Source of the DNA: an uncultured Bacillota bacterium | GTDB taxonomy: Bacteria > Bacillota > Clostridia > Peptostreptococcales > Anaerovoracaceae | Direction: 5' to 3' | Assembly (NCBI GenBank): GCA_959606705.1 | Contig: CAUHLX010000144.1 | Coordinates: 1 to 7,060, forward strand | DNA length: 7,060 bases | In this document: positions 1-6,948 of the stretch, piece by piece | How the letters are laid out: each line of letters starts with the position of its first letter | Numbering within the stretch: the stretch's first letter is position 1 | Made by a program: the position numbers and the translations under genes | The notes under the pieces: model-generated | Seen by the model: only the letters and a program-made list of their open reading frames with translations | Told to the model about the DNA's origin: nothing | The model's database searches: none

Positions 1-1
1 T

Positions 2-2650
2 ACCGTGGAAAAAGCGGGACTGTATTTCCGCGATTCCGACCCCACCAGCGTGTCAGCCAGCTCCGCCGATGTTCTGGTGGAACGGGCGCCCTCCGATCTG
101 GTCAACAGCTTAAATCTGGCCATGGACAGCTATTGGAATCCCACCTTTACCTTCGCGGCGGACCAGCCGGAAGCCGAGACTGCTTTTTATTTTCGGCCGC
201 TCCAAGCATCGGCAGCCTATCCCGAAATCGCGCCGAAGGATCTGGCTTACTGGAGCAAGCCGTTTCTGCTGAATGACGATACCACCGAGATCATCACCTA
301 TTCGCTGCCGCTTCGGACCTCGGACGGGACCGTGTACGGCGTCCTGGGGATCGAGCTGTCCTGTGACTATCTGCGGACTCTGCTGCCCTATCAGGAATTG
401 AACGACGAAAGCAAAGCCGGCTATCTTCTGGCCATGACGAATCCGGACGATTCGAGCCTCGCTTCCTCCCGGGAGACGCCGGCGCGGGCCTCCGAAACGG
501 AGGAACGCATCCTCCAAAAGCTGGTCAGCAGCGGACCGATTCTCAGTCAACTGGTGGGGGATCTGGATCAGCTGCGAGTAGGTAAGGAATCCCGAACCAA
601 AGGGGTTTATCAGCTTCTCAATCCCATGCATTCCAATGCTGATGTTTACATCAGCGTGTGCCCCCTGAAGCTGTACAATACCAACACCCCCTTTGAGCAG
701 GAGCAGTGGGTGCTCACCGCCATCGAGAAGCAGAGCAATCTGTTTTACTTTTCCAATTCACTGCGTAAATTGTTGATGATCACCCTGGCGGTTTCCCTGC
801 TGGTGGGTCTGGGCTTCGCCTATATCTCCAGCACCGCGGTCACCCGGCCGATTTCCGCGCTGGTGGATCAGATCAAGAACAGCGATCCCCACAAGCCATT
901 GAAGCTGGGGCGGGTAAAAATTGATGAGATCGACGATTTGTCCAAAACCATCGAGACCTTGAGCCAGGACGTAGCCAATTCCGCCTCCAAGCTTTCGCAG
1001 ATCATCTCCATGGTCGGAATCTCCATCGGCGCCTTCGAATATCAAGATGGCGACGCCAAGGTTTTCTGCACCAGCCAATTCTTCTCCATGTTCCACCTGA
1101 CTCAGGAAGTGCCTCCCGACGGCTATGTGGACGTAACGCTCCTGGACGAAGCGATGACCCGGTTGGAGGACAATCTGGAGAGCGTGGAAAACGATCCGGA
1201 GGACGGCAGCCTCACCCGCATTTATCGAATTCTGGGCGAAGACTCCTTCTTTACTTGGCTGCGCCTGAAGCTGGTGATGGACAGCACCACCACCCTTGGC
1301 GTACTCACCGATATTACGCAGGAAACCATTGAAAAGAAAAAAATCGAGCATGACCGAGATTACGACCTGCTGACGGACCTTTACAATCGCAGAGCCTTTT
1401 CCCATCAGATTCAGCTGCTCTTCCGCCGTCCCGAAGCCCTGGCAACGGCCGCCCTGATCATGCTGGATCTGGATAATCTCAAGTACATCAACGACACCTA
1501 CGGGCACGACTTCGGAGACGAGTACATCCGCAGAAGCGCGAAAGTTCTTCAACGCTCCTGTGGGCCCAACTCTCTGGTTTCCCGCATGGCCGGCGATGAA
1601 TTTCTTATCTTCCTCTACGGTTTTAAAGATCGGGAGGAGGCTCGAACATCTATTTGCAGGATTCAGGATGCGCTGGCCGCGGTCCGTTTCCCGCTGCCGG
1701 ACAACACGGATACGAAAATTCGGGCATCCGCGGGGTACGCCTGGTATCCGGAGGATACCGACGACTGCGATACGCTGGTCCGTTACGCCGATTTCGCCAT
1801 GTACCTGGTCAAACGCACCACTAAAGGCCAATTCGCCGAATTTGACAAGGAGAGCTATCTGCGCAACTCCTACCTGCTGGACAGCCGGGAAGAGCTCAAC
1901 ACTTTAATCGAGAAAGGACAGCTGAATTTTGCCTTCCAGCCCATCGTAAGCGCCAAAGATGGCCGGGTCTACGGCTATGAGGCTCTGATGCGGCCCAATA
2001 TGTCCACCATTAAAAATCCCACGGATCTTTTGAGTCTGGCTCGTTCCCAATCGAAGCTCTACGAAATCGAGCGTCTCACCCTGTTCCGTGGTCTGGACAG
2101 CTTTATTCAGCTGCCCATCAGTCAAACGGACTGCCGGCTGTTTCTCAATTCCATCGCCAGCCAAATTTTAAGCCCCACGGACATCGAGCTCTTCGAACAG
2201 CAGTACCCCTCTTATCTGAGCCGTCTGGTGATCGAGCTGACGGAAGAGGACCGTGCCAACGACAGCTTCACCACCACCAAGCAGCACCTGCTGAAACGCT
2301 GGAAAGCTCAGCTGGCGCTGGATGATTTCGGTGCCGGATACAATGGGGAAACCGTACTTTTGGACCTGATGCCCGACCTGATCAAGCTGGATATTTCGCT
2401 GATCCAGAATGTCCACGTGGACAGCAAGCGGCTCAATCTCCTGCGCTCTCTGCTGCGCTACATGCACGAACACGGCCTCGCCGTAGTCGCCGAAGGGGTG
2501 GAACGCCGGGAGGAAATGGAGCTTCTGATCCGCGAAGGTGTGGATTATCTTCAGGGCTTCTATCTGGCCATGCCCTCCTTTAATCCTCAGGGGCTGTCCC
2601 CTGAAATCCGCGAGCAGATCCTTCTGGTCAACGAAACGATGGGAGCTTAA
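2..2650 (+). CDS. Membrane-bound GGDEF-EAL cyclic-di-GMP enzyme with Cache/HAMP/PAS-like sensor region (5' end outside window)
   Basis: Makes and/or degrades the second messenger cyclic-di-GMP at the inner face of the membrane. The frame is open to the window edge; the GTG at position 5 lies inside a sensor domain, so the true start and first membrane helix are upstream. Counting from that GTG: residues 1-250 are an extracytoplasmic dCache-like domain, 256-276 a membrane helix, about 277-325 HAMP, about 330-440 a PAS-like linker, 447-615 GGDEF and 630-875 EAL. The GGDEF domain has DLLTDLYNR, metal-binding D488, substrate N496 and D505, and AGDEF at 529-533, a variant compatible with activity. 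The place of the inhibitory RxxD site (520-523) reads GPNS, so product inhibition there is unlikely. The EAL domain keeps E659 (EAL), N715, E744, E747, D773/D774, K794, E830 and Q850, the set expected of an active phosphodiesterase. Loop 6 reads DDFGAGYNGE rather than DDFGTGYSSL. Domain calls are firm; which activity dominates is unknown. Confidence 0.95.
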   Translation, partial: TVEKAGLYFRDSDPTSVSASSADVLVERAPSDLVNSLNLAMDSYWNPTFTFAADQPEAETAFYFRPLQASAAYPEIAPKDLAYWSKPFLLNDDTTEIITYSLPLRTSDGTVYGVLGIELSCDYLRTLLPYQELNDESKAGYLLAMTNPDDSSLASSRETPARASETEERILQKLVSSGPILSQLVGDLDQLRVGKESRTKGVYQLLNPMHSNADVYISVCPLKLYNTNTPFEQEQWVLTAIEKQSNLFYFSNSLRKLLMITLAVSLLVGLGFAYISSTAVTRPISALVDQIKNSDPHKPLKLGRVKIDEIDDLSKTIETLSQDVANSASKLSQIISMVGISIGAFEYQDGDAKVFCTSQFFSMFHLTQEVPPDGYVDVTLLDEAMTRLEDNLESVENDPEDGSLTRIYRILGEDSFFTWLRLKLVMDSTTTLGVLTDITQETIEKKKIEHDRDYDLLTDLYNRRAFSHQIQLLFRRPEALATAALIMLDLDNLKYINDTYGHDFGDEYIRRSAKVLQRSCGPNSLVSRMAGDEFLIFLYGFKDREEARTSICRIQDALAAVRFPLPDNTDTKIRASAGYAWYPEDTDDCDTLVRYADFAMYLVKRTTKGQFAEFDKESYLRNSYLLDSREELNTLIEKGQLNFAFQPIVSAKDGRVYGYEALMRPNMSTIKNPTDLLSLARSQSKLYEIERLTLFRGLDSFIQLPISQTDCRLFLNSIASQILSPTDIELFEQQYPSYLSRLVIELTEEDRANDSFTTTKQHLLKRWKAQLALDDFGAGYNGETVLLDLMPDLIKLDISLIQNVHVDSKRLNLLRSLLRYMHEHGLAVVAEGVERREEMELLIREGVDYLQGFYLAMPSFNPQGLSPEIREQILLVNETMGA

Positions 2651-2655
2651 AAAAC

Positions 2656-2700
2656 AAAACGCCGCGAACCGTTCGTCAAGCACGGTTCGCGGCGTTTTTT
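2656..2700. terminator. Shared bidirectional rho-independent terminator between convergent genes
   Basis: A perfect 16-bp stem (2656-2671 pairing with 2683-2698, core CGCCGCGAACCG) closes an 11-base loop. On the plus strand it is followed by a T run and lies just after the TAA of the GGDEF-EAL gene. On the minus strand it is followed by TTTTGTTTT and lies directly after the stop of the metallopeptidase gene. Each side therefore carries a U tract, as expected of a terminator used by both convergent transcripts. Confidence 0.93.
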
Positions 2701-3073
2701 ATTTGCGGAGGGAATCGAAATACTCCCTCAGCTCTTCCTCGTCTTTGATCTCCAGGCCGTATTCTCCGGCCAAGGATTCGATGTGATGGGTAAACTCGTG
2801 GAACAGCGTCTCCCGGAGCTCCCTCCGAAGCTTTTCCCGGCTCTTATGGCGGCAGATCTCCGCAAAGGATCCATAGTAGATCACGATGTACCTGCCCATT
2901 GCCGGATCTACGCGGTACTGCCCCAAAGTGAACAGGTCGCCGTCGATCGCTTCCGGTGAAACCACGCGGTCAGGCAATAGAAGGATTCCTCCGTTCAGCT
3001 CCCGATAAAACTCCTCCGGTACCTCCTGCGCCAGCTCCTCCAGCATTTCCTGCATCTCATCGATCGTAATCAA
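2699..3073 (-). CDS. Small zincin-fold metallopeptidase family protein (Zincin_1 / minimal MMP-like)
   Basis: A predicted zinc-dependent peptidase of 124 residues with no signal peptide or membrane segment, so probably cytoplasmic. The key motif is HEFTHHIE at residues 92-99: H92 and H96 are the expected zinc ligands and E93 the catalytic base. E99 or D111 (in the LEIKD stretch) could supply the third ligand. The opening residues up to NGGILLLPD (28-35) and the RYIVIYYGSF strand (61-70) match my memory of the Firmicutes branch of PF06262/COG3824, whose substrates are not known. The start is TTG at 3073: a GGAGG lies 7 bases upstream and the TTG overlaps the kinase stop as TTGA, so translation is probably coupled. 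The ATG six codons downstream lacks that support. It is the last gene of the regulator-kinase operon, and its stop abuts the terminator stem. Family confidence is high, function low. Confidence 0.88.
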   Translation of the reverse strand: MITIDEMQEMLEELAQEVPEEFYRELNGGILLLPDRVVSPEAIDGDLFTLGQYRVDPAMGRYIVIYYGSFAEICRHKSREKLRRELRETLFHEFTHHIESLAGEYGLEIKDEEELREYFDSLRK

Positions 3074-5244
3074 ATAACTTCCTCCACCCGTTGAAATTCT
3101 ACCGTCGCCACAAACAGATCGGCGATGGTCTCAATCCGAAAGCTGCCGCCGCAAGCCTCGGTAAAGCTGCTGGCAATGGATAATCCCAAGCCGCTTCCTC
3201 CGTCGGTTCGGCTTTCGTCTCCCCTGACAAACCGTTCGGTGTAATCCAAATCCCCCTGAATCTCTATCTTTGAAGTATTCTTCACGCTGGCGGACGCGAT
3301 GGTTCCGTCTGATTTTAAAGTGACAAACACTCTGGAGCCGTCCAGCGAATAGGCCAGCGCGTTTTGCAGCAGGTTTTGAAACACCCGGTAAAGCCGCTGT
3401 CCATCCGCCCGAATCAAAATCAGCTCCTCGGGAATCTCCGTCCGCACGCTCACCGAGCTGCGTTCCACCGCCTCCGCCATATCCGCCAGCGTCTGACGCA
3501 AAAGCTTCCCAAAATCCAGTATTTCCAGTCTGATAGGCAGTTGACCCGCGGCGGCCTTGCTCACTTCAAACACATCCTGTACCATGGTCTTCAGCCTCTG
3601 CGCCTTGCTGTCCAGGATTTGAATGTAATCCTTGATGTCCTCCGGCAGGTTCTCTTCTCCTTTTAGTATCTCCGCGTAGCTGATAATTGATGTAAGCGGC
3701 GTTTTGATATCGTGAGAAACGTTGGTGATCAATTCCACTTTCATCCGTTCGCTCTTGGTCCGTTCCTCCAGCGCCTCGTTCATCCCTTCCTGGATCTGGT
3801 TCAAATCATCGGCGGCCTGTCTCAAATCCGCGTCCGCCGGCAAAATCAGCGGCTCCTTCAGGTCTCCGGCCCGTATGGCGGCGATCTGATCAATCAGCGC
3901 CCCCATGTCCCCCGCTAGTTCCTTTCCACATTTCAGATGATACAAAACCCCCGCGGCCAGACCTCCCAGCAGTAAAATGATGAATACGGCGGAAACCAGC
4001 ACCCCGGAATAAGAGTTGAAGGCATAGATCACGTAAAGCACCCCTACGGTGACACCGGTAATCCCTGCCGCCAAGGCCAGCAGAAGCTCCCTTCTCGCCA
4101 GCCGATTTTGGAACGGACGCCTCAATTCCGCCGCCCGAAAGCTCTTGCACAACCTCCGATACAGAGACTGCCTCCAGGGTTTGGGGTTGAACTTCAAGTC
4201 GTGAATTCCGAAATACACCAGCCAAACGGTCAGTAATATCATCAGGGGATGGCCGAAAATATCCTGGAACAGTATGGAGGTCAGCTCGCCGGTATAGACC
4301 ATCCCGATGTCCTCAATCCTGCTTTCGTAAACCTCCGCGAGGAAGGTGGTCCCCAGATCAAAGCTCTCGTAGCCGAAGCCGGAGAAAATCCCCAAAGCGG
4401 CCAGCAAAACCAACAGAGCCTTGACTTCAAACCATATTTTCCCTGTGAATCCGGCAATTTTTCGGACGGCTTCCTTCCTGCCGGACCGCAGAGGCGCAGT
4501 GAAGGAGGCGGCCAGCAGGGCCGCTCCCAGGAGCAGGGTGACGGCACAGGCCAGCACCGCTTTTCGGACGCGCTCCATTTCATCCTGAATCCAGTATAGA
4601 TTGTTATGCCAGCAGGTTTGCTGTTTTTCCGAATAGGCTCCGTGGAGAAACAGCTTGGGCGTCTTCGCCGCCGCCATCAGTACCGTTACCTTGGCGGTTT
4701 CTTCGTCCACCGTAAAGTTTCCGTAGCCCGGCACGTACCACTGATCGCTTGCCTCCCGATAGTAGCCGTCGCCATAGACGTCTATCTTCTTGCCATCCTT
4801 GATGATCTCCGTTGATTTTCCATCAAAGTACAGCAGGAAATTATAGCCGTCCGGCAGCTTACCCTCCTGCGCGTTGGCTGACGGAGGGGTCAGTTTGAGA
4901 TCGTCGGCGTTGGTTTCCTTGACCTGGCCGTCATAGGAGACCACGTACAGCAGATTTTTATCCCGTTGATAATACTCCCGCCGTTCCTCTTCGTCATCGT
5001 ACCAATCCAAATCACCGCCGGCTCCCAAGGTGAGAAACATCTCTAAGCTTTCACCGATGCTGCTCCGAAACTCTCTCGTTTCCTGATAATCCTTATTGGT
5101 CAAATATTGAAACAGCTCTTTAAAAGAGCCCGCGCCGGAACGCAGTCCCAAAACGCCCAGAACGCTGCTCAAAATCATCGACACCCCCAGGAAAAAGGCC
5201 AGGAAGCTAAAAGCGATTTTCCATCTTCTCCATTTTGTATCCAA
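3070..5244 (-). CDS. Six-span membrane sensor histidine kinase (HAMP-HisKA-HATPase_c)
   Basis: Sensor kinase of 724 residues, expected to autophosphorylate on H511 and pass the phosphate to the regulator encoded just upstream. Predicted membrane helices are at about 10-32, 227-248, 272-292, 333-347, 386-408 and 414-435. Basic loops at 253-275 and 348-385 fit an inside location, giving a large outer domain at 33-226 and an acidic outer loop at about 293-331. A HAMP-like linker (436-495) leads to HisKA with NVSHDIKTPLTSI (508-520), the N box QNLLQNALAYS (623-633), the F-box region ERFVRGDESR (670-679) and G2 GSGLGLSIA (683-691). The usual G1 DxGxG is replaced by VKNTSK (654-659), which I recall in other Firmicutes kinases. 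The start is TTG at 5244: an in-frame TAA at 5262-5260 rules out anything further upstream, and the first helix begins soon after. The outer domain matches nothing I recognise, so the signal is unknown. Confidence 0.93.
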   Translation of the reverse strand: MDTKWRRWKIAFSFLAFFLGVSMILSSVLGVLGLRSGAGSFKELFQYLTNKDYQETREFRSSIGESLEMFLTLGAGGDLDWYDDEEERREYYQRDKNLLYVVSYDGQVKETNADDLKLTPPSANAQEGKLPDGYNFLLYFDGKSTEIIKDGKKIDVYGDGYYREASDQWYVPGYGNFTVDEETAKVTVLMAAAKTPKLFLHGAYSEKQQTCWHNNLYWIQDEMERVRKAVLACAVTLLLGAALLAASFTAPLRSGRKEAVRKIAGFTGKIWFEVKALLVLLAALGIFSGFGYESFDLGTTFLAEVYESRIEDIGMVYTGELTSILFQDIFGHPLMILLTVWLVYFGIHDLKFNPKPWRQSLYRRLCKSFRAAELRRPFQNRLARRELLLALAAGITGVTVGVLYVIYAFNSYSGVLVSAVFIILLLGGLAAGVLYHLKCGKELAGDMGALIDQIAAIRAGDLKEPLILPADADLRQAADDLNQIQEGMNEALEERTKSERMKVELITNVSHDIKTPLTSIISYAEILKGEENLPEDIKDYIQILDSKAQRLKTMVQDVFEVSKAAAGQLPIRLEILDFGKLLRQTLADMAEAVERSSVSVRTEIPEELILIRADGQRLYRVFQNLLQNALAYSLDGSRVFVTLKSDGTIASASVKNTSKIEIQGDLDYTERFVRGDESRTDGGSGLGLSIASSFTEACGGSFRIETIADLFVATVEFQRVEEVI
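3081..3085 (-). promoter_or_regulatory. Ribosome binding site fixing the TTG start of the metallopeptidase
   Basis: The minus strand reads GGAGG here, inside the last codons of the kinase gene, 7 bases before the TTG at 3073-3071. This spacing decides for the TTG and against the internal ATG at 3055. Confidence 0.8.
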
Positions 5245-5917
5245 TTCCCCACACCACCTTTAAGTATTCCGGTTCTCTCGGGTTCAGTTCGATCTTCTCC
5301 CGAATTCTTCTGATATGTACCATGACCGTGTTTTCCGGAGCGTATACTTCTCCGTTCCACACGCGGCGGTAGATCTCCTCAGCCGGAAAAACTCTTCCCA
5401 GGTTGCGCATGAGCAGGTCGATGATCCTGGTCTCCGTCGCCGTCAGGCGGACCGGTTCCCCGTCCGCCCTCAGCATCCGTTCCTCGGGACGATAGCTCAG
5501 TCTTCCGTTTTTAATTTCCCCCTTTTGCTCCTCGGCATTGATGTCTCCCAAGCTGGTGTACCGACGCAGCTGACTGCGCACTCTGGCCGCCAGCTCCTGT
5601 GGATTGAAGGGCTTGGTCACATAATCGTCGGCTCCCATGGAAAGTCCCAGAATCTTGTCCGTGTCCTCGCTCTTGGCGCTGAGGACAATGATCGGAAGAT
5701 TGCGCCGCTCCCTGATTTTCAACAGCGCGGACAACCCGTCCAGCTTGGGCATCATGACGTCAATGATGATCAGCCGAACCGCTTTTTCCATAGCCAGCTC
5801 CAGCGCTTCCAGGCCGTTGTAGGCCCGGAGCACGCCAAATCCTTCTTTCTCCAGAACGATGGCGATTGCCTTTACGATTTCGGGATCGTCGTCCACTACC
5901 AGAATGGTATCACTCAT
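5207..5917 (-). CDS. OmpR/PhoB-family DNA-binding response regulator
   Basis: Cytoplasmic transcription factor of 236 residues, the expected partner of the overlapping kinase gene. The receiver domain (about 3-118) has the acidic pocket D9/D10/D11, phosphoacceptor D53 in IIDVMMPKLDG, S80 at the switch Thr/Ser position, and K102 in TKPF. A linker (about 120-134) leads to a winged-helix DNA-binding domain (136-228) with the LTATETRIIDLLM helix, the ENTVMVHIRRIREKIE recognition region and the closing GIGYKME wing. Length and layout are normal for the family. The ATG at 5917 has GGAGG 7 bases upstream. The 3' end overlaps the kinase gene by 38 bases, typical of a tightly linked two-component pair. 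Target genes cannot be read from the sequence; control of its own operon would be usual for this family. Confidence 0.95.
   Translation of the reverse strand: MSDTILVVDDDPEIVKAIAIVLEKEGFGVLRAYNGLEALELAMEKAVRLIIIDVMMPKLDGLSALLKIRERRNLPIIVLSAKSEDTDKILGLSMGADDYVTKPFNPQELAARVRSQLRRYTSLGDINAEEQKGEIKNGRLSYRPEERMLRADGEPVRLTATETRIIDLLMRNLGRVFPAEEIYRRVWNGEVYAPENTVMVHIRRIREKIELNPREPEYLKVVWGIGYKMEKMENRF
5254..5258 (-). promoter_or_regulatory. Ribosome binding site for the kinase TTG start
   Basis: The minus strand reads GGTGG within AAAGGTGGTG, 9 bases before the TTG at 5244 and inside the response regulator coding region. It is weaker than the GGAGG sites of the neighbouring genes, which together with TTG may hold kinase output below regulator output. 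Confidence 0.5.
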
Positions 5918-5924
5918 TTTTCTT

Positions 5925-5929
5925 CCTCC
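5925..5929 (-). promoter_or_regulatory. Ribosome binding site for the response regulator
   Basis: The minus strand reads GGAGG 7 bases before the ATG at 5917, an optimal spacing that confirms this start. Confidence 0.8.
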
Positions 5930-5956
5930 CGCCGAATTCTTCTACCGCTTGTCCTT

Positions 5957-5965
5957 ATCGTAGCA
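5957..5965 (-). promoter_or_regulatory. Possible extended -10 promoter of the regulator-kinase-metallopeptidase operon
   Basis: The 107-base gap between the two minus-strand genes (5918-6024) contains TGCTACGAT on the minus strand, an extended -10 form (TG, one base, then a hexamer with 4 of 6 consensus bases). The 17-base-spaced -35 position reads ATTTTT, which is not a match, though a seven-T run lies there. A 10-bp palindrome AAAGGCCTTT (5966-5975) abuts the extended -10. I found no clear terminator for the upstream gene in this gap, so read-through from it is also possible. Confidence 0.3.
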
Positions 5966-6024
5966 AAAGGCCTTTACAAAAAAATTAATGGAAATCTTAC
6001 GGATCTCTTGCAGTTTGTCTCGCC

Positions 6025-6876
6025 TCAACTATAAAATACTTCCGGTTCCGCCCGCCGCGTAAGCCCCAGCTCCAGTTCTCTCTTGTGGTACAGATAGCCC
6101 TCGTCCTCGTAATATTTCGCGTGCTCCGGACACTTCTTGACACAGGCGCCGCACTTGATGCAGATGCCCACGAATTCTCGGACATCCTCGGTGGAAATCG
6201 ACCCCATGGGACACACCTTGGCGCAGAGGCCGCAGTCCGTGCAGGCCTCCGAAGTCTTAGGCTTCACCTTGCGGATATCCACCGCGTTTCCCTGCCGGTC
6301 CCGCGGCTGATAGTAGCCTCGCAGAGGTGTCTGCCCCTCGACCGCAACCGGCCGTTCAAGGAAGAAAGCCAGGCTTCCTTCCCGCTCTCTGCGATCCAGC
6401 CGTTCTCTCACACCGTCCGCAAACCGGTCCGCCAGCTCCAGATCCTTTTCGTCGGGTCGCCCCGCCGCCAGTGTGGTGGAGAAGGAATGCTCTCCGATAA
6501 ACGCGGCCCCGGCTATGGTGTGAAATCCGTGATCCTCTAAAATATTGCGCAGCTCGATCAGTCCATCGTCATAATTTCGGTTGCCATACAGCACCATGGG
6601 TACCGCCAGCGCCCCCCCGCCTTGAAGTGTGTCCAGATACTTCAGCAGGACGTTGGGAACACGTCCGGCGTAAACCGGAACCCCAAACACCACCAGATCC
6701 TCCGAAGTAAAGGAAGCCGGTTCCCGCCGAGATTCCGGCAAAGTGAAATCCAGCCGCCCGGCGGCCGAACCCGCTCCCTGGTTTTCCGCGGATGCCAGCC
6801 GGTCCGCCACCCGACACACGATTTTCTCCGTGGTCCCCGTGGCGCTGAAATATACCGCCCAAACACTCTTTTTCAT
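6025..6876 (-). CDS. EFR1-type flavodoxin / 2x[4Fe-4S] ferredoxin fusion protein
   Basis: Predicted soluble electron-transfer protein of 283 residues, joining a flavodoxin-like domain to a C-terminal bacterial ferredoxin domain; it probably shuttles low-potential electrons between FMN and iron-sulfur centres. The flavodoxin part (about 1-160) opens with a YFSATGTTEK phosphate-binding loop (S11-T16). It continues with GVPVYAGRVPN (65-75) and LYGNRNYDDGLIEL (96-109), both typical of the EFR1 group. The ferredoxin part has two complete CxxCxxCxxxC sets: C212, C215, C218, C222 and C239, C242, C245, C249. The frame stays open upstream to 7035, but those residues lack flavodoxin character. Of three consecutive ATGs at 6882, 6879 and 6876, only the third has a proper 6-base spacing from GGAGG, so I chose 6876. 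Redox partner and pathway are unknown. It probably forms its own transcription unit. Confidence 0.92.
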   Translation of the reverse strand: MKKSVWAVYFSATGTTEKIVCRVADRLASAENQGAGSAAGRLDFTLPESRREPASFTSEDLVVFGVPVYAGRVPNVLLKYLDTLQGGGALAVPMVLYGNRNYDDGLIELRNILEDHGFHTIAGAAFIGEHSFSTTLAAGRPDEKDLELADRFADGVRERLDRREREGSLAFFLERPVAVEGQTPLRGYYQPRDRQGNAVDIRKVKPKTSEACTDCGLCAKVCPMGSISTEDVREFVGICIKCGACVKKCPEHAKYYEDEGYLYHKRELELGLTRRAEPEVFYS

Positions 6877-6882
6877 CATCAT

Positions 6883-6887
6883 CCTCC
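6883..6887 (-). promoter_or_regulatory. Ribosome binding site before a triple ATG
   Basis: The minus strand reads GGAGG directly followed by ATGATGATGAAA. Spacing is 0, 3 or 6 bases to the first, second or third ATG, so the third is the best start of the EFR1-type protein. Confidence 0.75.
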
Positions 6888-6942
6888 GTTCTCTCCCTCT
6901 TCCCGACACCAACGCCGGTTCGTCTGTCGAATCACTGGGATC

Positions 6943-6948
6943 ATTATA
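6943..6948 (-). promoter_or_regulatory. Putative -10 box of the EFR1-type gene
   Basis: A perfect TATAAT on the minus strand lies 66 bases before the chosen ATG, in an AT-rich stretch of an otherwise GC-rich region. No good -35 is present: the 17-base-spaced hexamer reads ATGTTT. That hexamer lies within a near-palindrome AAAGCATATGTTTT (6966-6979), which could be an operator or activator site. Confidence 0.45.

Noticed and set aside
758..1831. Long minus-strand open frame (357 codons) opposite the GGDEF-EAL gene
   Set aside because: It lies fully antisense to a clear conserved gene, its translation is rich in H, Q and G without any recognisable domain, and it has no supporting context. It is a by-product of GC-rich codon use.
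5972..6000. Possible regulator-binding direct repeats (CTTTAC and CTTAC, ends 23 bases apart)
   Set aside because: The repeats are only five to six bases, unequal, and not spaced by a typical 11 or 22 bases; chance is sufficient.
5918..6024. Terminator of the EFR1-type gene near the seven-T run (minus strand)
   Set aside because: No stable GC-rich stem directly precedes the T run, so I do not call a terminator.
5315..6034. Plus-strand open frame of 239 codons opposite the response regulator
   Set aside because: It is antisense to an intact receiver and winged-helix gene, and its translation shows no domain or plausible ribosome site.
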